Positions 35,690-44,792 of a DNA stretch of 64,000 nt are shown here, piece after piece. Source of the stretch: Burkholderia territorii (GTDB lineage: Bacteria > Pseudomonadota > Gammaproteobacteria > Burkholderiales > Burkholderiaceae). The number at the start of each line of letters is the position of its first letter. The stretch's first letter is position 1. A program made the position numbers and the translations under genes. The stretch lies in contig NZ_CADFEJ010000010.1 in NCBI RefSeq assembly GCF_902833055.1, positions 1-64,000 of the forward strand. Reading direction: 5' to 3'. The notes beneath the pieces were generated by a model. That model saw only the letters and a list, made by a program, of their open reading frames with translations. It was not told the DNA's origin and did no database searches.

Positions 35690-36439
35690 TTAGCAGGTAC
35701 GAAGGGCCGCGAGCAGCCCGTCTACCGTTTGAAACCGGACTTCGAGTTCGGCGAGCAGGATGCTTTGCATCTCGTCGCGGAACGTGTCGAGCCACGTGCC
35801 GGGCACGATCGCCGGGGCCGACGGCGCGTCGCCCGCGGCAGCGGCGTCGGCCGCCGCTTGCGCATCGGCCAGCGCCTGCCGTTCCGCGTCGCGCAGCCGC
35901 TCGAAGCGCGTGCCGAGCAGCGCGGGCACGGCGGACAGCAGGCTGCGCTCGCGCGCGCCGAGCACGCGCTCCATGATCGCGTCGAGCGTCGCGAGCCGCG
36001 CCATCCCGGGCGAGCGCGCGGCGATCGCGACCCGCAAGCGGCCACGCAACTGGCCGATCGCGGTCTCCATTTCCTGCTGGAGCGTCAGACAGCTCTGGCG
36101 AAAATCCGCGAAGTCGGCCGTGTCGGCGGGCGGCGGCGGCAGCTCGCCGGGACGCCGCCGCGTGCGCGGGCGGTGGGCAGCCGTGATCGCCTGCGCGAGA
36201 TCGTGACGCACGCGCGCGCAGTCACGCTCGGCGTCGTAACCGCGCACGCCGGCCGCGACGCCGGGCGGGCTCGCATTCAGCGCGGAAGACAGCGTGATCG
36301 CGTCGGTCCAGCCGAGCCACTGGCTCAGGCGGTCCGACAGCGTCTGCCGGGATTCCGCGACGTCGGCATCGGTCAGGCGCGCGAGCAGCCGGACGAGCGT
36401 CGGGCCGCTCAGTGCCGGGCGCGGAGATGCTTGCACCAT
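35690..36439 (-). CDS. DUF3348 protein, first gene of the motor-like operon
   Basis: 249 residues, cytoplasmic, no TM. The N-terminal region LVRLLARLTDADVAESRQTLSDRLSQWLGWTDAITLS and the later LSAVPALLGTRFERLRDAERQAL are the DUF3348 pattern. The middle contains a Pro-rich linker (GELPPPPADT) and long helices. It is followed after 10 bases by DUF802. Function unknown; constant partnership with DUF802, OmpA and DUF2894 proteins is the main clue. Its promoter must lie in 36440-36892. Confidence 0.85.
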   Translation of the reverse strand: MVQASPRPALSGPTLVRLLARLTDADVAESRQTLSDRLSQWLGWTDAITLSSALNASPPGVAAGVRGYDAERDCARVRHDLAQAITAAHRPRTRRRPGELPPPPADTADFADFRQSCLTLQQEMETAIGQLRGRLRVAIAARSPGMARLATLDAIMERVLGARERSLLSAVPALLGTRFERLRDAERQALADAQAAADAAAAGDAPSAPAIVPGTWLDTFRDEMQSILLAELEVRFQTVDGLLAALRTC

Positions 36440-36892
36440 GCTGCAAACCGTCAAAAAAGGCAGCAGTTTACACGTCGTCGCGAGGTCGGCCGCCAGAATC
36501 GGGGAAGCGGCCCGGCACCGCACGCCGTGCAACCGGCCCGAACGCCCGCAGCACAAGGCTCGCCGGCCGATCGCACGGATTTCCCGGTGCGCCGGCCCGC
36601 GCCGGCCGCTCGTGCGGACGCCTTCGGAACGCTCCCCGGCGGGCGCGGGTTCACGCCGGATCGTCATGTTCGCCGACGTGCGTATTCGTCGCGGACGTGC
36701 GGTACCATCGCGACACCCGCCACGCGATTCGCGACCGATGCGGGCCCGCGCCGCCCGGCTACCGGCGCGCGGGCCGCCGGACGCAGCATGGATATCCGGC
36801 CGATATCCGCGGGCCGCAGGCGGCGCCCCGGCGACGGGTGCCGCCGCCCATGACAACGACCGATAACAGACGGGCCTGCCCGACCGCTCACG
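36440..36892. other. 453-base divergent region between DUF3348 and DUF1444 genes
   Basis: It contains the promoters of both divergent units. An AAAAAAGG run next to the DUF3348 start may contribute to its promoter, and a direct repeat GGACGTGCG/GACGTGCG flanks a TATTCGTCGC stretch near 36674-36702. No palindromic operator or RNA gene recognised. Confidence 0.4.
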
Positions 36893-38104
36893 ATGCTTTC
36901 CGACTTCGTCGCGCGCCTGCGCGAGCGCTTCAGCAAGCCGCCTACGCGGCAGGACTTCGCCAACCGCCTGATCGCCGCGCTGCGCGCGACCGGCGACACG
37001 CGCGAGTGGCTTCACGAGGACGACAAGGGCCGTCTCGTGCAAGCGGATGTCCCGTCGAACATCATCAACCTGCACAACCTGTTCCGCGACTACGCAAACG
37101 CGAAGCCGGCCGAGCGCGAGGCGACGTTGCAGCGCCAGGCGAGCGCGATGATGCAGCACGAGATTCCGGCGAACTTCGCGGATGTCCGCGCGCGGCTGCG
37201 CCCCGTGATCCGCAGCGCGACCGAGCGCGGCACGGTCGCGTTGCAGCTGGCCGGACAGCCGGCCGCCTCGGAAGTCGCGTTCCGGCCGCTGTGCGAAAAC
37301 CTCGAGATCGGCATCGCGTACGACGGCGAATTCAGCGTCGCGCGGCTGACGAGCGCGCGGCTCGCCGAATGGGGCGTCAGTTTCGACGACGCATGCGACA
37401 TCGCGATCGACAACCTGCGCGGTGTGTCGTCGGCGCCGTGGGCCGCATTGCGCGACGGCGTGTTCCTGTCGCAGTTCGGCGACTACTACGACGCCGCGCG
37501 GCTGCTGCTGACCGACCTGCTGCACCGCCAGCCGATCTCCGGCGCGCCGGTGGTGATGGCGCCGAACCGGGCCGTGCTGCTGCTCACCGGCGACCGTAAT
37601 GCGGCCGGGCTCGCGACGATGGTCGAACTCGCGGAACAGGCGCGCGCGCAGCCGCGTCCGCTGCCGCCGCTGATGCTGCGCTGGGACGGCGCCGCGTGGC
37701 GGAATTTCGTCCCGGCAGGGCTGGAAGCGAAGCTGCACGCGTTGCGCGTGGACGAGCTCGCGGGCGACTACCAGGATCAGCGCACGCTGCTGGACGATCT
37801 GCACAAGCGGGAGGGCATCGACGTCTTCGTGGCGTCGTACACCGTGTACCGGCGGCACAACGGCGAGCTGTTCAGCGTCGGCGTGTGGAGCGACGGCGTG
37901 CCGACGCTGCTGCCCGACACGGACATCGTCGTGCTCTATCGGGAAGCGACGCGGCAGTCGGCCCACGTGCCGATGGCCGCGCTGCGCGACGCATGCGGCG
38001 ACCTGATGACGGCCACCGCGCACCAGCCGGTGCGGTATGAAGTGACGGCGTTTCCGGATGACGCGCGCTTCGCGGCGCTGCTCGAGCGATTTCCGGCGGT
38101 GTGA
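36893..38104 (+). CDS. DUF1444 family protein
   Basis: 403 residues, cytoplasmic, longer than the roughly 270 residues of Bacillus YtpQ-type members. It has FANRLIAALRATGDTREWLHEDD, NIINLHNLFRDY, then the DUF1444 core with LCENLEIGIAYDGEFSVARL and GVSFDDACDIAIDNLRGVS. Function of the family is unknown. It has no adjacent same-strand partner and a weak ribosome site. Divergent from the DUF3348 operon, so a shared promoter region is possible. Confidence 0.75.
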   Translation: MLSDFVARLRERFSKPPTRQDFANRLIAALRATGDTREWLHEDDKGRLVQADVPSNIINLHNLFRDYANAKPAEREATLQRQASAMMQHEIPANFADVRARLRPVIRSATERGTVALQLAGQPAASEVAFRPLCENLEIGIAYDGEFSVARLTSARLAEWGVSFDDACDIAIDNLRGVSSAPWAALRDGVFLSQFGDYYDAARLLLTDLLHRQPISGAPVVMAPNRAVLLLTGDRNAAGLATMVELAEQARAQPRPLPPLMLRWDGAAWRNFVPAGLEAKLHALRVDELAGDYQDQRTLLDDLHKREGIDVFVASYTVYRRHNGELFSVGVWSDGVPTLLPDTDIVVLYREATRQSAHVPMAALRDACGDLMTATAHQPVRYEVTAFPDDARFAALLERFPAV

Positions 38105-38202
38105 CGCGCGCTCGCGCGGCGACGGGCGACCATTCGGAGTCGGGGCACGCCACGCCGCCTCGCCGCCATGCGCAATGAGCGGCCGTGGCCGCATGCGTTC
38201 CG

Positions 38203-38240
38203 GGCAGGCAATGGCGGCGCGCCGCGGCGCACCGCCTGCC
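38203..38240. terminator. GC hairpin between convergent DUF1444 and LysE genes
   Basis: GGCAGGC (38203-38209) pairs with GCCTGCC (38234-38240), with further GGCGGC/GCCGC-type pairing inside. Lies between the two convergent stops (38104 and 38242). No U-tract, so termination strength is uncertain. Confidence 0.35.
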
Positions 38241-38241
38241 G

Positions 38242-38880
38242 TCAGATCCCCGCCTTCGGCGCGTTCAGGATCAGCCGCAGGCCGAGCAGCGTGATCGCGC
38301 CGGCCGCGACGCGATCGACCCACTTCTTCGCGCGCAGGTAGAGCTCGCGCGGCCGGCGCGTCGAGAAACACAGCGCGACGATCGTGTACCAGCCGAATTC
38401 GACGCCGAACACGAGCGGCGGCAGCGCCAGGTAGCACCAGAGCGGCGGATGCTGCGGCAACAGCGCCGCGAAGATGCTGCCGTACCAGATTGCCGTCTTC
38501 GGGTTGCTCAGCTGGGTCGTGAGGCCGGTCCAGAACGACTTGCGCGCGCTGCCGGCCGCGACGGCGTGCGAATCGTCCATCGCGACCGGCCGGTCGGCGC
38601 CGCGCCAGATCTTCGACGCCATGTAGATCAGGTATGCGCCGCCCGCGAGCTTCAGGCCGACGTACAGCCATTCGACCGCCTGCAGCAGCGTGTACAGGCC
38701 GGCCAGCGCGACGCCGCCGAACGCGATCCCGCCGACGCCCATGCCGAGTGCGGTCGCCAGCCCGTCGCGGCGCGACAGCCCGATCGAGTTGCGGGCGACC
38801 AGCACGAAACTCGGGCCCGGAATCATCGCGCCAAGCCACAGCGCGGCCAGAATGGCGAGTACGGCAGCCGATGCAGTCAT
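38242..38880 (-). CDS. LysE/RhtB-family exporter
   Basis: 212 residues, six TM segments. AAGGAG lies 9 bases upstream of the ATG. Family signature at the N-terminus: MIPGPSFVLVARNSIGLSRRDGLATALGMGVGG (GPxxxxV...G...G..A..G). The middle TRKSFW...LSNPKTAIWYGSIF block (about 122-140) is the second hallmark. Exports amino acids or derivatives such as homoserine lactone, threonine or cysteine-pathway metabolites; the substrate is not predictable. Divergent from the GNAT gene at 39037. Confidence 0.9.
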   Translation of the reverse strand: MTASAAVLAILAALWLGAMIPGPSFVLVARNSIGLSRRDGLATALGMGVGGIAFGGVALAGLYTLLQAVEWLYVGLKLAGGAYLIYMASKIWRGADRPVAMDDSHAVAAGSARKSFWTGLTTQLSNPKTAIWYGSIFAALLPQHPPLWCYLALPPLVFGVEFGWYTIVALCFSTRRPRELYLRAKKWVDRVAAGAITLLGLRLILNAPKAGI

Positions 38881-39036
38881 CGAAGTCTCCTTGATCAGCG
38901 ACGGCGAAGCGCCGGCGGCACCTGCGCGCCGATTCCCGACGTTGAAGCGAATGATTCTGGCACGCTTCGCCGCCCGCCGAAAGCACCCGCGCGCTGCTAT
39001 GCTGGGTGCCGTTCCCGCCATCGCGCCACGCTTCCC

Positions 39037-39501
39037 ATGATCGAGATCCGCGCCGCCCGCTATCCCGACGATGCCGCCGTCGTCGAAGCGATTTTCCGCG
39101 AATACATCGCAAGCCCCACGGTCAGCCTCGCGTTCCAGGATTACGAGCCCGAACTCGCCGCGTTGCCGGGCAAATATGCGGCGCCGCGCGGGCAATTGCT
39201 GCTCGCATGGCGCGGCGAGCGCGCGGTCGGCTGCGCGGCGTTTCGCGAAATCGACGCGACGACATGCGAGATGAAGCGCGTGTACGTGCGTCCCGAAGCG
39301 CGCGGGCTGAACGTCGGCCGCCAGCTCGTCGAACGGCTGTTGCGCGACGCGAAGTCGGCCGGTTATGCGCGGATGTGTCTCGACGTGCTGCCCGAATTCG
39401 TCGCCGCAAGGCAACTGTATGGTTCGCTCGGCTTCACGCCGGCGCCGCCCGTTGCGTTCAATCCGGTGCCCGGCACCGAGTTCCTCGGCCGGGATCTGTG
39501 A
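39037..39501 (+). CDS. GNAT family N-acetyltransferase
   Basis: 154 residues, a complete single-domain GNAT. Motif C/D at the N-terminus (IRAARYPDDAAVVEAIF), motif A MKRVYVRPEARGLNVGRQLVERLL (RxxGxG-type acetyl-CoA loop at about 88-97), motif B LYGSLGF. Acetylates an amine on an unknown substrate. Its stop shares a base with the ATG of the next gene (TGATG), so the two are coupled. Confidence 0.9.
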   Translation: MIEIRAARYPDDAAVVEAIFREYIASPTVSLAFQDYEPELAALPGKYAAPRGQLLLAWRGERAVGCAAFREIDATTCEMKRVYVRPEARGLNVGRQLVERLLRDAKSAGYARMCLDVLPEFVAARQLYGSLGFTPAPPVAFNPVPGTEFLGRDL

Positions 39502-40076
39502 TGGCCACCACCGCGCGCGGGGCGCTCGTCGCGCTGCTCGCCGTGCTGGCGTGCGGCGCACGGGCCGACGGGCTGCCGCCGTCCATCGCGGCGCAGTTGC
39601 CGGCCGGCTACCGGCCCATGGTCCCGCGGGAAGGGCCGGACCTCGGCGACGGGCGGCGCAGCTTTCTCGTCGTCGTGCATCGCGCGGTCGATACGCGCGC
39701 GGAGCCGTCGCCCCGCCCGCTGCTGATTTTCGAGGAGCAGCCCGGCCACGCGTATCGCCTCGCCGCGCGCAACGACCACGTGGTCCTGCGCGCGAACGAA
39801 GGCGGCCAGTGCGATCCGTTCGATCCCGAAGGCGCCGCCGACAGCGGCCTGTCGGTGAAAGGCCGCTATTTCACCGTGCAGAATTTCGTCGCGTGCGGCC
39901 AGCACTGGAGCGACTACGTGACGTTCCGCCACGACCCGCGCACGCACGGCTGGCTGTTCTCCAGCGAGATCTACACCGAATCGTTCCCGCTCGACGACAA
40001 GCCCGACGAAGTCACCGTCACGCGCGCCGATGCGCACCGCCCGGTGACGTTCGGCCAATGGCGGCGCAAGGACTGA
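39501..40076 (+). CDS. Secreted protein of unknown function
   Basis: 191 residues with a signal peptide (ALVALLAVLACGARA, cleavage at about residue 23). The mature part has AAQLPAGYRPM, LGDGRRSFLVVVHRA, GGQCDPFDPEG, GRYFTVQNFVACGQHWSDYVTFRHD. Two cysteines may form a disulfide in the periplasm. I do not recognise a family. Translation is coupled to the upstream GNAT (TGATG), which suggests co-regulation but not a clear joint function. Confidence 0.75.
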   Translation: MATTARGALVALLAVLACGARADGLPPSIAAQLPAGYRPMVPREGPDLGDGRRSFLVVVHRAVDTRAEPSPRPLLIFEEQPGHAYRLAARNDHVVLRANEGGQCDPFDPEGAADSGLSVKGRYFTVQNFVACGQHWSDYVTFRHDPRTHGWLFSSEIYTESFPLDDKPDEVTVTRADAHRPVTFGQWRRKD

Positions 40077-40238
40077 AAAGCCGTCGGCAAACCGCGCTCG
40101 GCCGCTTGCATCGACGCGACTCGCGTCGCCCCGCCAACCGGTCTACCATGGGCGCTCGTCGCCGTTCGGGCGCGCGCCGGCGCGGCATGCGGCTTGCGCG
40201 TGCCCGTTTCCCACGTTGAACCAGCGCAGGAGAACGTC

Positions 40239-41615
40239 ATGACGCAACACTTCGACGCGATCGTCATCGGTACGGGCCAGGCCGGTCCGCCGCTCGCCGC
40301 GCGGCTCGCGGGCGCCGGCATGAAAGTGGCGGTGGTCGAGCGCGGCCGCTTCGGCGGCACCTGCGTGAACACCGGCTGCATTCCGACCAAAACGCTGATC
40401 GCGAGCGCGTACGCCGCGCAGCTTGCGCGCCGTGCGGCCGAATATGGCGTGTCGGTCGGCCCGGTCAGCGTCGACATGAAGGCCGTGAAGGCGCGCAAGG
40501 ATCGCATCTCCGGCCGCTCGAACCACGGCGTCGAGCAATGGGTGCGCGGCCTCGACCACACGACCGTGTTTCAGGGTCACGCCCGATTCGAGCGGGCCAA
40601 CGCGGTACGCGTCGGCGACGACCTGCTCGAAGCCGACCGCATCTTCATCAACGTCGGCGGGCGCGCGCAAATCCCGCCGATGCCTGGGCTCGACACGGTG
40701 CCGTACCTGACCAACTCGACGATGATGGATGTCGACTTCCTGCCCGAGCATCTCGTGATCGTCGGCGGCAGCTACGTCGGGCTCGAATTCGGTCAGATGT
40801 ACCGCCGCTTCGGGTCGCGGGTCACGATCGTCGAGAAAGGGTCGCGCCTGATCCGTCGCGAGGACGAGGACGTGTCGCAGGCCGTGCACGAGATTCTCGC
40901 GAACGAAGGCATCGACGTGCAGCTCGATGCGAACTGCCTGAGCGCACGGCGCGACGGCGACGGCGTCGTGGTCGGCCTCGACTGCACCGGCGGCCGCCGC
41001 GAGGTCGCCGGCTCGCACCTGCTGCTCGCGGTCGGTCGCGTGCCGAACACCGACGATCTCGGGCTCGAACAGGCCGGCGTCGCGGTCGACGCGCGCGGCT
41101 ACATCACGGTCGACGACCAGTTGCGCACCAACGTGCCCGGCATCTGGGCGCTCGGCGACTGCAACGGGCGCGGTGCATTCACGCACACCGCGTACAACGA
41201 CTACGAGATCGTCGCGGCCAATCTGCTCGACGACGATCCGCGCAAGGTGTCCGACCGCATCACCGCGTATGCGATGTACATCGATCCACCGCTCGGCCGT
41301 GTCGGCATGACGCTGGCGGAAGCGCGGCAGACCGGCCGCCGGCTGCTGGTCGGCACGCGGCCGATGACGCGGGTCGGCCGCGCGGTCGAAAAAGGCGAGA
41401 GCCTGGGCTTCATGAAGGTGATCGTCGACGCCGACACCCATGCAATCCTCGGCGCGTCGATCCTCGGCGTGACGGGCGACGAGGTCGTGCACGGCTTGCT
41501 CGACGTGATGGCGGCCGGCGCGCCATACACGACGATCAGCCGCGCGATGCACATCCACCCGACCGTGTCGGAGCTGCTGCCGACGCTGCTGCAGGATCTG
41601 CATCCGGTCGACTGA
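40239..41615 (+). CDS. FAD-dependent pyridine nucleotide-disulfide oxidoreductase (mercuric-reductase-like)
   Basis: 458 residues. ATG at 40239 follows GCAGGAGA. FAD motif GTGQAGPPLA at about 11-20, redox-active disulfide GGTCVNTGC at about 39-47, NAD(P) motif GGSYVGLEFG, FAD motif GIWALGDC and the dimerisation domain with HIHPTVSE catalytic His-Glu. It has no N-terminal HMA domain and no C-terminal Cys pair, so mercury reduction is unlikely despite resemblance. More probably reduces a disulfide or quinone. Followed by a LysR gene 115 bases on. Confidence 0.88.
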   Translation: MTQHFDAIVIGTGQAGPPLAARLAGAGMKVAVVERGRFGGTCVNTGCIPTKTLIASAYAAQLARRAAEYGVSVGPVSVDMKAVKARKDRISGRSNHGVEQWVRGLDHTTVFQGHARFERANAVRVGDDLLEADRIFINVGGRAQIPPMPGLDTVPYLTNSTMMDVDFLPEHLVIVGGSYVGLEFGQMYRRFGSRVTIVEKGSRLIRREDEDVSQAVHEILANEGIDVQLDANCLSARRDGDGVVVGLDCTGGRREVAGSHLLLAVGRVPNTDDLGLEQAGVAVDARGYITVDDQLRTNVPGIWALGDCNGRGAFTHTAYNDYEIVAANLLDDDPRKVSDRITAYAMYIDPPLGRVGMTLAEARQTGRRLLVGTRPMTRVGRAVEKGESLGFMKVIVDADTHAILGASILGVTGDEVVHGLLDVMAAGAPYTTISRAMHIHPTVSELLPTLLQDLHPVD

Positions 41616-41730
41616 AACGCGGCGGGCGCGCGAGCGCCATGCGCGCCGGGTTCGCGCGTGCGTTGCGTGCCGCGCCCCGGCGCCGAACCGTGTGCGAAGA
41701 TGGCCGTTCGCCACGACACCCGGAAGCGCC

Positions 41731-42633
41731 ATGGACCGTCTGCAAACGATGCAGATCTACGTACAGATCGTCGAACGCGGCAACTTCACGCAGGCCGCCG
41801 ATGCGTTGCAGCTGCATCGGCCGGCCGTCACCAAGGCCGTGCAGCAGCTCGAACAGGAACTCGGCATTCGGCTGCTGAACCGCAGCACGCGCCGCGTCAG
41901 CGTGACGGCCGAGGGCGAGGCGTTCTATGCGCGCTGCGTGCAGTTGCTCGGCAGCATCGACGACGCATTCGCCTCGTTCCCGAAGCAGCGAACGGTGCCG
42001 AAGGGCAGGCTGCGGCTCGATATCGCCGTCGCGCTCGCGAAGACGGTCATCATCCCCGCCCTGCCCGACTTCCAGCAGCGCTACCCGCAGATCGAGCTCG
42101 TGCTCGGCGCCAGCGACCAGCCGGCCGACCTCATCGGCGAAGGCATCGACTGCGTCGTGCGGGTCGGCACGCTGAAGGATTCGAGCATGGTCGCGCGCAC
42201 GGTCGGCGCGGTGCCGATGGTCACGTGCGCATCGCCGGGATATATCGTCCGCCACGGGCTGCCGCGCACGCTGGACGATCTGCGCAAGCACCGCGCGGTC
42301 AACTTCTTCACGGGCAGCAATCGCAAGATACTCGAATGGACGTTTCGCCAGAACGGCGAACGCGTCGACGTGAAAGTGCCGAGCAGCCTGCTCACGAACA
42401 ACTCGGAGGCGCTGCTGTCGTGCGGGCTCGCCGGCCTCGGCATCGTGTACGCATTGCGGCCCGCGCTGCAGCCGAGCATCGATGCCGGCCACCTGATCGA
42501 ACTGTTGCCCGGCATTCCGGCCGAGTCGAAGCCCGTGTCGGTGATGTACCCGAACCGCGCACACTTGCCCGACAAGGTGCGCGTGTTCATCGACTGGATC
42601 ACGGAATTGTTCGCACGTCGTTATCCGGCCTGA
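41731..42633 (+). CDS. LysR-family transcriptional regulator
   Basis: 300 residues. HTH at about 1-60: MDRLQTMQIYVQIVERGNFT and LHRPAVTKAVQQLEQELGIRLL. The effector domain from about 90 has GRLRLDIAVALAKTVIIPAL and the LLTNNSEALLSCGLAGLGIVY hinge region. Belongs to the subgroup that controls nearby oxidoreductases. The next gene, on the same strand 141 bases away, is a quinone oxidoreductase preceded by a 25-base palindrome that may be its binding site. Confidence 0.92.
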   Translation: MDRLQTMQIYVQIVERGNFTQAADALQLHRPAVTKAVQQLEQELGIRLLNRSTRRVSVTAEGEAFYARCVQLLGSIDDAFASFPKQRTVPKGRLRLDIAVALAKTVIIPALPDFQQRYPQIELVLGASDQPADLIGEGIDCVVRVGTLKDSSMVARTVGAVPMVTCASPGYIVRHGLPRTLDDLRKHRAVNFFTGSNRKILEWTFRQNGERVDVKVPSSLLTNNSEALLSCGLAGLGIVYALRPALQPSIDAGHLIELLPGIPAESKPVSVMYPNRAHLPDKVRVFIDWITELFARRYPA

Positions 42634-42665
42634 TGCGCCCAGTCGCGCGCACGCGTTCGAGCGGC

Positions 42666-42690
42666 GATTGTTATTCGTCGAATAACAATC
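42666..42690. promoter_or_regulatory. Perfect 25-bp palindrome upstream of quinone oxidoreductase gene
   Basis: GATTGTTATTCG-T-CGAATAACAATC, 12-base arms around one base, AT-rich against the genome. Located between the LysR stop (42633) and the oxidoreductase start (42775), where -35/-10 elements would lie. A strong candidate operator for the adjacent LysR protein. The 11-base core ATTCGTCGAAT recurs at 61865-61875 upstream of another LysR gene. Confidence 0.65.
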
Positions 42691-42774
42691 AGTAATCGCG
42701 TCGCGCGTTTATCCGGCACGGGCCGCCGCCTACAGTGCTCCTTCATCGACACCCGTTCATCGAAGGAGTCCTCC

Positions 42775-43764
42775 ATGTCCCGTATCGTTCGTTTCCATCG
42801 TACCGGCGGCCCCGACGTGCTGCAGATCGACACCGTCGACGTCCCCGCGCCGGGCCCCGGCGAAGTGCAGCTGCACGTCAAGGCAATCGGCATCAACCGT
42901 GCGGAAGTCATGTACCGCAGCGGCGAATACACGTTCCCGCCGCGCTTTCCCGCAGCGCTCGGCTACGAAGCCTCGGGCGTCGTCGCATCGGTCGGGCCGG
43001 ACGTCACGTCGTTCTCGGCCGGCGATGCGGTGAGCGTCGTGCCGTCGTTCTCGTTGGCCGACTACGGGATGTACGGCGAGGTGGTCAACGTGCCCGCGCA
43101 TGCGCTCGTCCGGCATCCGGAGAACCTGTCATTCGAGGAAGCCGCCGCGACATGGATGATGTTTGTCACGGCCTGGGGCGCGCTGATCGAACTCGGCGGG
43201 CTCGAGCAGGGCGACGCGGTGCTGATCGGCGCCGCGTCGAGCAGTGTCGGGCTCGCGGCGATCCAGGTCGCGAACCGCGTCGGCGCGATGCCGATCGCGC
43301 TCACGCGCACCGAAGCGAAGCGCCAGGCGCTGCTCGACGCGGGCGCCGCGCACGTGATCGTCGGCAGCCCGGCGGACCTGCCTCGGCAAGTCGCGGAACT
43401 GACGGGCGGCCTCGGCGCGCGCATCGCGTTCGATCCGGTCGGCGGCCCCGGCGCGGCGAATCTGCTGCGCGCGTTGCGCAACAACGGCACGTTCTTCCAG
43501 TACGGCGCGCTCGACACGCGCGACATCGCGGTGCCGGTGATGGACCTGCTCGCACGCCACCTGACACTGCGCGGCTACGAGCTGTTCGAGATCACCGGCA
43601 ACGCGCAACGGCTCGAACGCGCGAAGCGCTTCATCGTCGACGGGCTCGCGGCCGGCGCGCTGAAGCCGTCGATCGACCGCACGTTCGCGTTCGACGACAT
43701 CGCTCAAGCGCATCGATACATGGAAGCCGGCGCGCAAGTCGGCAAGATCGTCGTGACCGTCTGA
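42775..43764 (+). CDS. Zinc-less quinone oxidoreductase / MDR-family alcohol dehydrogenase
   Basis: 329 residues. AAGGAG lies 7 bases before the ATG. GroES-like domain (1-125) with AIGINRAEVMYRSGEY and ALGYEASGVVASVG; the Cys and Glu zinc ligands of true alcohol dehydrogenases are missing, as in quinone oxidoreductases. Rossmann domain with IGAASSSVGLAAIQVA at about 151-166 (AxxGxxG-type NADPH motif). Reduces quinones or activated alkenes with NADPH. Probably controlled by the preceding LysR through the 25-bp palindrome. Confidence 0.9.
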   Translation: MSRIVRFHRTGGPDVLQIDTVDVPAPGPGEVQLHVKAIGINRAEVMYRSGEYTFPPRFPAALGYEASGVVASVGPDVTSFSAGDAVSVVPSFSLADYGMYGEVVNVPAHALVRHPENLSFEEAAATWMMFVTAWGALIELGGLEQGDAVLIGAASSSVGLAAIQVANRVGAMPIALTRTEAKRQALLDAGAAHVIVGSPADLPRQVAELTGGLGARIAFDPVGGPGAANLLRALRNNGTFFQYGALDTRDIAVPVMDLLARHLTLRGYELFEITGNAQRLERAKRFIVDGLAAGALKPSIDRTFAFDDIAQAHRYMEAGAQVGKIVVTV

Positions 43765-43830
43765 AGGTCGCGACAGCAGGCGTGCCGACCGGAAACGGCG
43801 GCACGCGTCGCGCATTCGCATACTCGCGCA

Positions 43831-44724
43831 TCAGGTCTCGAAGTACCGCGGCCGGTCGATATCGGCCAGCAATCCCGGCTGCACCGGCGTCCAGTCGAGC
43901 CATGCCCGCGTGCGCTCGCTCGTTGCGGGCGCATCCATTCCCGCGAACATCGCGAACCACCCGAAATGCTCGGCGGCCTGCTCGGCCGATTTCGACACGA
44001 CCGGCACGTTCAGCCGGCGGCCGATCACTTCCGCGATCTCGCGGAACGGCACGCCCGTGTCGGCGACCGCGTGATAGCGCGCCCCGGGCACGCCGCGTTC
44101 GACCGCAAGCCGGTACACGCGCGCCGCATCGAGCCGGTGCACGGCCGGCCAGCGGTTGCCGCCATCGCCCACATACGCCGACGCGCCCTTCTCCCGCGCG
44201 AACGCGATCAGGCGCGGCACGAACGCGTGATCGCCGTCGCCGTGCACGGACGGCGGCAGGCGCACGACCGACGCGCACACGCGTTGCGCGTGCAGCGCGG
44301 CCGCCGTCGCTTCCGACGCACGCGGATAGGCGGCCGACACCGGCACGTGCGGATCCTCCTCCGTCGCCGCCCGGCCGGGCGCGACGAGCGCAAGGCCCGA
44401 CGTGACGACCAGCGGCCGCGCCGACCCCGCGAGCACCGCACCGAGCGCCTCGATCGCGCGGCGATCGAGCTCGCAGTTTTCCGCGAAGCGCGAGAAATCG
44501 TGATTGAATCCCGTGTGGATCACGGCGTCGGCGGCCTCGGCACCGCGCTTCAGGCTGTCGAGATCCTCCAGCGATCCGCGATGGACGTCGGCGCCCGCGG
44601 CCGCGACCGCCGCGGCGGCTGCGTCGGAACGCGCGAGACCGAGCACCGCATGCCCGGCGGCCACGAGCTCCGCAACGACCGCGGAACCGACGAAACCCGA
44701 CGCTCCCGTAACAAAGACACGCAT
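43831..44724 (-). CDS. NAD-dependent epimerase/dehydratase family oxidoreductase (extended SDR)
   Basis: 297 residues. N-terminal NAD(P) motif [11 protein letters not shown] (6-16), VTSGLALV for the Ser position, then [13 protein letters not shown], in which the usual YxxxK is replaced by YPRAS, as in atypical extended SDRs of the SDR family 5/NmrA-adjacent type. Full length. The substrate is unknown, and the missing Lys leaves the classical catalytic role in doubt. Divergent from an MmyB-like regulator across the palindrome at 44793-44806. Confidence 0.85.
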   Translation of the reverse strand: MRVFVTGASGFVGSAVVAELVAAGHAVLGLARSDAAAAAVAAAGADVHRGSLEDLDSLKRGAEAADAVIHTGFNHDFSRFAENCELDRRAIEALGAVLAGSARPLVVTSGLALVAPGRAATEEDPHVPVSAAYPRASEATAAALHAQRVCASVVRLPPSVHGDGDHAFVPRLIAFAREKGASAYVGDGGNRWPAVHRLDAARVYRLAVERGVPGARYHAVADTGVPFREIAEVIGRRLNVPVVSKSAEQAAEHFGWFAMFAGMDAPATSERTRAWLDWTPVQPGLLADIDRPRYFET

Positions 44725-44792
44725 GTTCGACCCCTCGGAATGAATGTGAGGCTTACTATCTGTCCACCGTCGCGCACGGTGAAGACGTGACG

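Noticed and set aside
32284..35976. 1230-codon plus-strand open frame opposite the DUF802 operon
   Set aside because: Composition (Arg/His/Gln-rich) is that of antisense GC bias; the minus-strand genes have domains, TM helices and coupled starts.
31838..36439. Calling the DUF802/OmpA operon a Zorya defence system
   Set aside because: No ZorC, ZorD or ZorE protein is present and neighbours are not defence genes; only the ZorAB-like architecture is supported.
40239..41615. Mercuric reductase (merA)
   Set aside because: The N-terminal HMA domain and the C-terminal Cys pair needed for Hg(II) transfer are missing, and no other mer gene is nearby.
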